Below are positions 5,824-10,759 of a stretch of DNA of 10,759 bases, piece after piece (within the stretch, counting starts at the first letter, position 1; the number at the start of each line of letters is the position of its first letter). Location: positions 1-10,759 of the forward strand of contig CALAOB010000160.1 in assembly GCA_937927445.1 (NCBI GenBank), read 5' to 3'. A model generated the notes under the pieces. The model worked only from the letters and a program-made list of their open reading frames with translations, was not told where the DNA came from and searched no databases. The DNA is from an uncultured Oribacterium sp. Its GTDB lineage: Bacteria; Bacillota; Clostridia; Lachnospirales; Lachnospiraceae. The translations under genes and the position numbers were made by a program.

Positions 5824-6327
5824 ATGAGCGAAGAGAGATATGCCATCATTTTCAGCAGCCTGACGGGCAACACGAGGAAGCTCGCGGATACGATTCGTGG
5901 GGCACTGCCGGAGGAGCTGTGTGATTATTTTGGGGATACAAAATCCGCAGATCCTGATGTAGAGATGATCTATGTGGGATTCTGGACGGACAAGGGCACG
6001 GCGGATCAGGCGTGCCTGGAGCTGCTGGGCAGGCTGCGGAACAAAAAGATTTTCCTGTTTGGTACCGCGGGCTTCGGCGGCAGTGAAGCATACTATCAGA
6101 AGATCCTCGCGAATGTCCGCACGGCCATCGACGCAAGTAACACGGTGGTCGGAGAGTATATGTGCCAGGGAAGGATGCCGCAGTCTGTACGGGACCGCTA
6201 TGTGAAGATGAAGGAGATGCCGGATGCGAAGCCGAATCTGGATGCGCTGATCGAGAACTTCGATCAGGCGCTTTCGCACCCGGATCAGGAGGATCTGGAA
6301 AAACTTCGGAAGATGATTGCAGGGTGA
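5824..6327 (+). CDS. Flavodoxin family protein
   Basis: Predicted 167-residue flavodoxin-like electron carrier. SSLTGNTRKL (residues 11-20) is the FMN phosphate-binding loop, and later segments YVGFWTDKGTAD and FGTAGFGGSEAYY fit the loops around the flavin ring. The C-terminus (from about 130) is helical and charged. It belongs to the class of clostridial flavodoxins that includes BilS, the partner of the bilirubin reductase BilR, but no BilR or similar reductase is visible, so this name is not assigned. ATG 5824 is used because the family begins just before YAIIFSS; ATG 5788 would add twelve residues (MQILNEERKDRT) with no clear homology. The ribosome binding sites of both are weak. It could serve as a low-potential electron donor; its partner is unknown. 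Confidence 0.82.
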   Translation: MSEERYAIIFSSLTGNTRKLADTIRGALPEELCDYFGDTKSADPDVEMIYVGFWTDKGTADQACLELLGRLRNKKIFLFGTAGFGGSEAYYQKILANVRTAIDASNTVVGEYMCQGRMPQSVRDRYVKMKEMPDAKPNLDALIENFDQALSHPDQEDLEKLRKMIAG

Positions 6328-6449
6328 CGGTCTCGTTCGTCCCGTGGCAACCGTTCGGGCAGGGGAATCCGGAGGGTACTATCGAATAACAGGCAGATTA
6401 TGAATACGTGGATACTTTTGACACTTTTTATCATTTTTGTGAGGGATCC
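6328..6449. other. Intergenic sequence after the flavodoxin gene
   Basis: No credible gene, tRNA or strong terminator is seen here. It starts an approximately 1-kb gene-free interval that reaches the cbiB start at 7323. A short weak stem (CCCG/CGGG) occurs near 6341-6359. The rest of the interval holds the repeats listed separately. Confidence 0.5.
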
Positions 6450-6453
6450 TGAA

Positions 6454-6590
6454 CTATCCATAATTTTCAAATAAGGCGTTTAATATCCACTATTTTTGAA
6501 ATCGCGTAATAGTGGATAGTTTGCAGTTGGTGTTGACGGTTCCAGGTAAAAAACATATCCAGTATTTTCAAAATTGCCCTGGATTGGATA
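6454..6590. repeat. TATCCA-box inverted repeats
   Basis: Boxes of the form TATCCAnTATTTT...AAA occur at 6455-6469, 6484-6499 and 6556-6571. The middle one forms a perfect 11-bp hairpin: TATCCACTATT (6484-6494) with AATAGTGGATA (6508-6518), loop 13 nt. The third has TATCCA (6556-6561) with TGGATA (6585-6590). The first lacks a closing arm. A related copy lies at 2050-2091, so the family is dispersed. Confidence 0.6.
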
Positions 6591-6610
6591 GAACCGTCTG
6601 ATTGGGGAAT

Positions 6611-6754
6611 GTCTGCACATTCCGGCAGACCAGAAACCGCTATGGCAGTGTTTGTATTTGAAAGCAGGGATGTCTGTACATGGTCGCAGACCAGGTGATG
6701 TTCTTCATGCTTTCGCCAAGATCAAGCAAATATCTGCACATAATCACAGACTAG
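6611..6754. repeat. Three 20-nt hairpin repeats at 60-61-nt spacing
   Basis: Units at 6611-6630, 6672-6691 and 6732-6751 share RTCTGYACATnnnCRCAGAC, each followed by CAG or TAG. Their starts are 61 and 60 nt apart. The arms GTCTG/CAGAC pair, extended by one more pair or wobble in the first two units, with a loop of about 8-10 nt containing ACAT. The sequences between units are unrelated. Confidence 0.65.
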
Positions 6755-6770
6755 ACACGCAAAGCATTAT

Positions 6771-7066
6771 TCGAAAATCGTGTATATGAATTTTCTTGCT
6801 AAAATCGAAAATCTCCATGTGAAATAGATACGGATGGCTTCATTCTGAAATCGTGTATATATTTTTGGAGTTTGACGAATGAAATCAGCGTGCGATTTCG
6901 TTTTTTATAGACATGATTTCAAAATCAGCCTTTCAGTGTATATTTTTTAGTCTGATTTCGCCCCAGAAGCTATAAAAACATATACACGATTTTTAAATCG
7001 GTCTTTCAGTGTATATTTTTCGTCTGATCTGCCTCCGAAGCTATAAAATCCTGTACACGAAACGAA
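6771..7066. repeat. About 73-nt tandem units with GTGTATA/TATACAC arms
   Basis: Two units are clearly related: 6924-6990 and 6997-7061 share CTTTCAGTGTATATTTTT near the front, TCTGAT in the middle, GAAGCTATAAAA later and TACACGA at the end, offset by 71-73 nt. Each folds into a hairpin, GTGTATAT (6937-6944) with ATATACAC (6980-6987) in the first. Two further copies of the motif ATCGTGTATAT lie at 6777 and 6850, exactly 73 nt apart, and these keep the register without sharing the rest. The reverse complement ATATACACGAT closes the first hairpin. Confidence 0.6.
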
Positions 7067-7073
7067 ATCTTCC

Positions 7074-7215
7074 GGTTAGCTGGAAGTTTGAGGGCTCCTC
7101 ATGAGCGGGGTGGGGACCAGAACATATAAACATCCGCATATTCTATGGGGTGGGCGAATGAGGAGCAGCCTCCAACTTCCCAAGGGAGCCAAGGGGTGTC
7201 TGAACGGTAACACCC
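7074..7215. ncRNA. Long imperfect palindrome plus small hairpin before cbiB
   Basis: GGAAGTT (7082-7088), GAGG (7090-7093) and CTCCTCAT (7095-7102) pair with AACTTCC (7174-7180), CCTC (7169-7172) and ATGAGGAG (7158-7165). GGTT (7074-7077) pairs with AGCC (7187-7190) further out. The 55-nt inner part is G-rich with two GGGGTGGG tracts (7107 and 7147). A second stem GGGTGT/ACACCC (7194-7199/7210-7215) follows. It may be a structured leader RNA of the cobamide genes or a MITE-like palindromic insertion; it does not match the B12 riboswitch consensus I know. Confidence 0.5.
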
Positions 7216-7233
7216 GCCGCATATAGGACAGAA

Positions 7234-7279
7234 CAGAACGGAACATGCCTCGCTATGCGTGTTCCGTTCTGCTTTTGTT
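7234..7279 (+). terminator. Terminator-like hairpin before cbiB
   Basis: A 15-bp stem (7234-7248 with 7257-7271, one T-G pair) with an 8-nt loop is followed by CTTTTGTTT. It lies 43 nt before the cbiB start. It either ends transcription from the left or, with the palindrome upstream, acts as an attenuator of the cobamide genes. A possible weak -10, TAAAAT, sits just after it at 7285-7290, so a promoter downstream of the hairpin is also possible. Confidence 0.75.
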
Positions 7280-7322
7280 TATGATAAAATAGTTCCAATT
7301 TCTGTATTTGGGAGAGTGTAGC

Positions 7323-8318
7323 ATGTACGAGCGAATCATGATTCTGATTATGGCGCTGATCGTCGATCTGGTGTTCGGGGATCCGCACAACTGGTTCCAT
7401 CCGGTGATGGCGATGGGACGCGGTATCGAGTGGCTGGAGAAGTTCCTGCGCCGGAGCCTTCATATCTCGGATGATCCGGAGGCGGACCGCGGCAAGAAGC
7501 AGTTCGCGGGTGCGATCCTCGTCGTGCTGATGCTTGTGATCTTCACGGTCATCCCGCTCATCATCCACAACATCGCGACGATGTTCGGCGAGACCCTAAC
7601 CTGGGCGATCGACGCCTTCCTTGCCTACCAGATGCTCGCGATGAAGCAGCTGAAGCGGGAATCCATGAAGGTCTATGAGGCCCTCAGGCGGAAAAATATC
7701 AAGGAAGCGCGCGATGCGGTCTCCATGATCGTCGGTCGCGACACGAAGCGCCTCAACATGACCGGGGTCACGAAGGCGACGGTCGAGACGGTCGCGGAGA
7801 ATGCTTCCGACGGGGTGGTCGCACCCCTCCTGTTCATGATGGTGTTCGGTGTGGCCGGTGGCTGGTTCTATAAAACCGTCAACACCATGGACTCCATGAT
7901 CGGCTACAAGAACGACCAGTATAAGTACTTCGGTACCGCGGCTGCCCGCCTCGATGATATCTGCAACTTCATCCCGGCGCGCATCAGCGCCCTCTTCATG
8001 TGCATCGCCGCCATGTTCCTGGGCCTCGACTGGAAGGGTGCGTTCCGCATCTGGCGTCGAGACGCACGGAAGTCCACGAGCCCGAACTCCGGACAGACGG
8101 AAGCCGCAATGGCCGGTGCGCTCGGCGTCGAGCTCCTCGGCGACGCCTACTACTTCGGAAAGCTCGTCCACAAGCCGGCAATCGGCGACAGTAAGCGCGA
8201 GATCACCCCGGAGGACATCGAAACAGCGAACCGCGTCATGTACCTGAGCGTGTTCATGATCTACTTCGTCGGCATCATGATCATGCGGACTGTTATGCTG
8301 TATACCGGCTGGATCTGA
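7323..8318 (+). CDS. cbiB: Adenosylcobinamide-phosphate synthase CbiB
   Basis: Predicted 331-residue polytopic membrane enzyme that joins (R)-1-amino-2-propanol O-2-phosphate to adenosylcobyric acid, giving adenosylcobinamide phosphate in cobamide synthesis. Family motifs appear in order: DLVFGDPHNWFHPV (15-28), VGRDT (137-141), ENASDGVVAP (159-168), NTMDSMIGYK (187-196), RLDD (209-212) and SPNSGQTEAAMAGALGVEL (253-271). Hydrophobic segments near 5-18, 62-84, 165-180, 218-235 and 305-328 fit membrane spans. ATG 7323 has GGGAGAG (7310-7316) 6 nt upstream; TTG 7308 in the same frame is rejected because it lies at the start of that site. Length matches the family (about 310-330). It leads the cobamide genes; the naming cobD/cbiB differs between conventions. 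Confidence 0.95.
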   Translation: MYERIMILIMALIVDLVFGDPHNWFHPVMAMGRGIEWLEKFLRRSLHISDDPEADRGKKQFAGAILVVLMLVIFTVIPLIIHNIATMFGETLTWAIDAFLAYQMLAMKQLKRESMKVYEALRRKNIKEARDAVSMIVGRDTKRLNMTGVTKATVETVAENASDGVVAPLLFMMVFGVAGGWFYKTVNTMDSMIGYKNDQYKYFGTAAARLDDICNFIPARISALFMCIAAMFLGLDWKGAFRIWRRDARKSTSPNSGQTEAAMAGALGVELLGDAYYFGKLVHKPAIGDSKREITPEDIETANRVMYLSVFMIYFVGIMIMRTVMLYTGWI

Positions 8319-8425
8319 GTCCTGCGCAAAACTGCGTCCGGCGTGAAGTGGCACGATGCAGCGGGCTGACCACACGCAGGCGGCGAAAAAGAAGCGTACA
8401 TTCACGACAAAAGAAAGTATCATCT

Positions 8426-9832
8426 ATGAATTATGTACATGGCGGCGATGTGTATCGTCGCGCAGTTGATCTCGATTATTCTGTTAATATCAATCCGCTG
8501 GGCATGCCTCCACGGGCGTGTGCGGCGGCAAAGCACGGCGTCGATCAGAGCACTGCCTATCCGGATTGGAAGGTGGAGAAGCTCCGCGACGCCGTCGTTT
8601 CATTTCTGAACTGGAAGTTTGCGGCCGTCGCGCCTTCTGCCGGGGCCAATGCTGACATCAGTGTTCCCTCCGCCAGGGTGCGGGCAGACGATATGGCTGC
8701 GAGCGTGTCGGCAGGCGCAGCAGTGGCTGTGCCAGCACCGAGGGAAATCGAAACGAATGAAGCATCTACGGGCGGGCCGCGCGCGGTCGCGCCGGAGTGG
8801 ATCAGCTTCGGCAATGGTGCCGCGGATCTGATCTACCGTCTGATGCAGGTGCTTCGCCCGGAGCAGGTCGTCGTCGCGGCACCGGCTTTCGCCGAGTACA
8901 GCGTCGCCGCAGAGCGCGTGGGGGCGCAGGTCGTTCCGGTGTATCTGCCGGAGGCGGACGACTTTTCATTTACGACGGCGGTGGAAGCTGAGTTCATCCG
9001 GGCCATCGAAGCGGCACCGTCCGGCTCCGCGGTCTTCCTCTGCAATCCGAACAACCCGGATGGCAATGTCCTCCGCGCGGACGTGCTGCAGCGCATCGCG
9101 GCGACCTGTGAAGCGCGCCGTAGCTGGCTCATCGTGGACGAGTGCTTCCTGCCGTTTCTACATTCTGGCGACAGCTCGAACAGGACAGAGAAGCGTTTCA
9201 GCGAAATGGACGGCGGGCAGGAAGTAGAGAAGTATAGCGCTCGGACGCCGAAGGCTATTTACTCCGACGACCGCTCGAATGCAGCAGCGACGCAATTTTT
9301 GAATGCGGCGCATGCGCTGTGTCCGAACGAGCTGGAATGCAGCATGGTGCCGTCGCTTCAGGCGTTTGAGCATCTCGTGATCCTGCGCGCCTTTACGAAA
9401 ATCTACGGTATGCCGGGGCTACGTCTCGGCTACATGCTGACGGCGGCGCAGGCGCTGACGGACGCGGTGCGGGCGACCATGACGCCATGGGAGATCAACC
9501 TGCCGGCGCAGCTCGCCGGTGTGGCCGCGCTCGAGGAAAGCGAATTCGTGGAGAAGACACGGGCGCTGATCCGTGCGGAGCGGGCCTTCCTGGTGCAGAC
9601 GCTCCCGTCACTTCCGTATGTGGAGAAGGTCTATGTGCCGGCATCCGATGCGAACTTCATCCTGTTCCGAACGGAGCAGACAGCGCCGGATCTGAAGGCG
9701 CTGCTTCTGGAGAAGGGGGTGCTGATTCGGGCCTGTGGAAACTACGAGGGCCTGGATGATCGCTGTTACCGGATCTGCGTCCGTACGCATGAAGAGAATC
9801 TCGAGCTGATTCGGAGGTGGTGCACATTATAG
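8426..9832 (+). CDS. cobD: L-threonine-O-3-phosphate decarboxylase CobD with two insertions
   Basis: Predicted 468-residue PLP enzyme of the class I/II aminotransferase fold that makes (R)-1-amino-2-propanol O-2-phosphate for CbiB. Seen: HGGDVYR (5-11), SVNINPLG (19-26), FGNGAADLIY (128-137, phosphate-binding), NPNNPDG (207-213), VDECFLPF (237-244, Asp238 to the pyridine nitrogen), FTKIYGMPGLRLGY (323-336, Lys325 the Schiff-base lysine) and YRICVRT (448-454). CobD is usually about 360 residues; here two extra stretches stand out. Residues about 65-122 are Ala-rich and low in complexity, and about 247-312 are charged, sitting between the Asp strand and the Lys strand. The start at ATG 8426 matches the family; a frame running back to GTG 8348 adds 26 Arg/Ser-rich residues and is rejected. 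The ribosome binding site (AAAGAAAG) is weak. A histidinol-phosphate aminotransferase is less likely given the neighbours. Confidence 0.88.
   Translation: MNYVHGGDVYRRAVDLDYSVNINPLGMPPRACAAAKHGVDQSTAYPDWKVEKLRDAVVSFLNWKFAAVAPSAGANADISVPSARVRADDMAASVSAGAAVAVPAPREIETNEASTGGPRAVAPEWISFGNGAADLIYRLMQVLRPEQVVVAAPAFAEYSVAAERVGAQVVPVYLPEADDFSFTTAVEAEFIRAIEAAPSGSAVFLCNPNNPDGNVLRADVLQRIAATCEARRSWLIVDECFLPFLHSGDSSNRTEKRFSEMDGGQEVEKYSARTPKAIYSDDRSNAAATQFLNAAHALCPNELECSMVPSLQAFEHLVILRAFTKIYGMPGLRLGYMLTAAQALTDAVRATMTPWEINLPAQLAGVAALEESEFVEKTRALIRAERAFLVQTLPSLPYVEKVYVPASDANFILFRTEQTAPDLKALLLEKGVLIRACGNYEGLDDRCYRICVRTHEENLELIRRWCTL
8618..8791 (+). other. Insertion 1 in CobD (Ala-rich)
   Basis: Codes for residues about 65-122, with the sequence AAVAPSAGANADISV and further Ala/Val/Pro-rich segments, before the conserved WISFGNGAADL strand. 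It has no motif and looks like a flexible surface linker. It stays in frame, so the enzyme is not broken. Confidence 0.6.
9164..9361 (+). other. Insertion 2 in CobD (charged)
   Basis: Codes for residues about 247-312, between DECFLPFL and the LVILRAFTK strand, where a typical CobD has only some ten to twenty residues. It is rich in Ser, Glu, Lys and Arg in its first half and holds two Cys (299, 305) in the second. No domain is recognised. Confidence 0.6.
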
Positions 9833-9924
9833 AGCGGAATGTGTATCTGGTAAGGATCTCTTTACGATGAGAACAGGTCGCAAGAAACCTGTAGAAACGT
9901 AGAAGTAAAAAGAAGAGGAGCGCT

Positions 9925-10759
9925 ATGCACGCGGACAAAATGAAAAAGGAAGCTGGGTTAAAATCAGATACAGTACCGAAGGCCGGCATGCCGGCCCGCC
10001 GCGCGCGTGCGATCATGGTGCAGGGCACGATGTCGAACGCGGGAAAGAGTCTGCTGGTGGCGGGGCTCTGTCGCATCTTCCATGAGGACGGTTACCGGGT
10101 CGCGCCGTTTAAGGCACAGAACATGGCGCTCAACAGCTTCATCACAGCTGAGGGGCTCGAGATGGGTCGCGCGCAGGTCGTCCAGGCAGAGGCCGCCGGC
10201 ATTGGCCCAGATGCGCGGATGAATCCGATCCTGCTGAAGCCGACCACTGATGTCGGCTCGCAGCTGATCGTGCGCGGACGGGCGCAGGGCAATATGACGG
10301 CGCGGGAGTACTATCGCAACAAGCGGGCGCTTCTGCCGGTCGTGCGTGAGACCTACGAGTCGCTCGCGGCGGAGTACGACATCCTCGTGATCGAGGGCGC
10401 GGGGAGTCCGGCGGAGGTGAATCTCCGGGAGGATGACCTCGTCAATATGGGCATGGCGGCGATCGCGGACGCGCCGGTGCTGCTGGTCGGGGACATCGAC
10501 CGGGGCGGTGTGTTTGCGCAGCTGCTCGGGACGATCGAGCTGCTGGAGCCGGAGGAGCGGGCGCGCATCCGGGGCCTCATCATCAACAAGTTCCGCGGCG
10601 ATAAGACGATCCTCGATCCGGGGCTCGATATCCTCGAGGCGCGGACTGGGAAGCCGGTGCTTGGCGTGGTGCCGTATCTCGATGTCGCGCTGGAGGACGA
10701 GGATTCGCTGTCGACGGCGCTTGAGCAGCGACAGGCGGAGGACGGCATCGATATCGCGG
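9925..10759 (+). CDS. cbiP: Cobyric acid synthase CbiP/CobQ, partial (5' part)
   Basis: The reading frame stays open from ATG 9925 to the window edge (278 codons). CbiP amidates four side chains of adenosylcobyrinic acid a,c-diamide with glutamine and ATP, giving adenosylcobyric acid, the other substrate of CbiB. Seen: GTMSNAGKS (34-42), the P-loop-like ATP site with Lys41; FKAQNMALNS (62-71); GRAQVVQAEAAG (81-92); NPILLKPTTDVGSQ (100-113); EGAGSPAEVNL (157-167); and VGDIDRGGVFA further on. This is the dethiobiotin synthetase-like N-terminal domain. The family has about 500 residues, so the class I glutamine amidotransferase domain lies beyond the window. AAGAGGAG (9913-9920) is 4 nt before ATG 9925; the first 29 residues are not conserved, and ATG 9940 or ATG 10015 are alternatives. 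It follows cobD by 92 nt with no terminator. Confidence 0.93.
   Translation, partial: MHADKMKKEAGLKSDTVPKAGMPARRARAIMVQGTMSNAGKSLLVAGLCRIFHEDGYRVAPFKAQNMALNSFITAEGLEMGRAQVVQAEAAGIGPDARMNPILLKPTTDVGSQLIVRGRAQGNMTAREYYRNKRALLPVVRETYESLAAEYDILVIEGAGSPAEVNLREDDLVNMGMAAIADAPVLLVGDIDRGGVFAQLLGTIELLEPEERARIRGLIINKFRGDKTILDPGLDILEARTGKPVLGVVPYLDVALEDEDSLSTALEQRQAEDGIDIA

Noticed and set aside
6611..6754. Possible CRISPR array
   Set aside because: Only three units, which differ from each other inside the repeat, with no cas gene and no leader; spacing regularity alone is not enough.
7081..7276. Canonical cobalamin riboswitch
   Set aside because: The conserved B12-box and the core block typical of the family are not found, although the position before cbiB would suit it.
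7596..8423. Minus-strand open frame of 275 codons opposite cbiB
   Set aside because: Composition (His, Asp, Arg-rich) and lack of any domain mark it as the shadow of cbiB.
8348..8425. Longer GTG start for cobD
   Set aside because: The added 26 residues are Arg/Ser-rich and do not fit the family N-terminus, which begins just before HGGDVYR.
9873..9892. ACAGGT/ACCTGT hairpin between cobD and cbiP as a terminator
   Set aside because: Only 6 bp and no T-run follows, so cobD and cbiP are probably co-transcribed.

Overview
The window looks like a moderately GC-rich Firmicute, most likely a Clostridia/Lachnospiraceae-type gut anaerobe. This is inference: strong AGGAGG-type ribosome binding sites, DegV and DUF1836 proteins, a LytTR regulator, a DERQ membrane protein paired with a small XRE regulator, and anaerobic-type cobamide genes. 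It holds nine full-length protein genes, one small candidate reading frame, and the 5' part of a tenth gene cut by the right edge.

Layout. 1-50: terminator of a gene outside the window. 219-1262 (+): SPFH/stomatin-like membrane protein, closed by a strong terminator. 1337-1536: three 39-nt palindromic repeats, then a REP-like element. 1533-2021 (-): DUF1836 protein, divergent from 2182-3012 (+), a DegV-type fatty-acid-binding protein with a clear promoter. 3071-3856 (+): one-component LytTR plus PAS-like regulator with a terminator. 4074-6327 (+): five-TM DERQ membrane protein, a 37-codon candidate small ORF, an XRE regulator, an alpha/beta hydrolase and a flavodoxin. 6328-7322: about 1 kb with no credible gene but at least three families of inverted/tandem repeats, a 117-nt imperfect palindrome and a terminator-like hairpin. 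7323 to the end (+): cobamide genes cbiB, cobD and cbiP.

The three cobamide genes form a logical unit. CbiP makes (adenosyl)cobyric acid, CobD makes (R)-1-amino-2-propanol O-2-phosphate, and CbiB joins the two to give adenosylcobinamide phosphate. I cannot recognise a canonical B12 riboswitch in the leader. What lies there is a long palindrome, a small hairpin and a terminator-like hairpin, which is the strongest candidate for an undescribed element. The CobD protein is also unusually long (468 residues) because of two insertions.

Several published-style start positions would be wrong here if the longest frame were taken. For the SPFH, DegV, membrane, XRE, flavodoxin, cbiB and cobD genes the ribosome binding site, promoter or family alignment favours an internal start, and those starts are used below.
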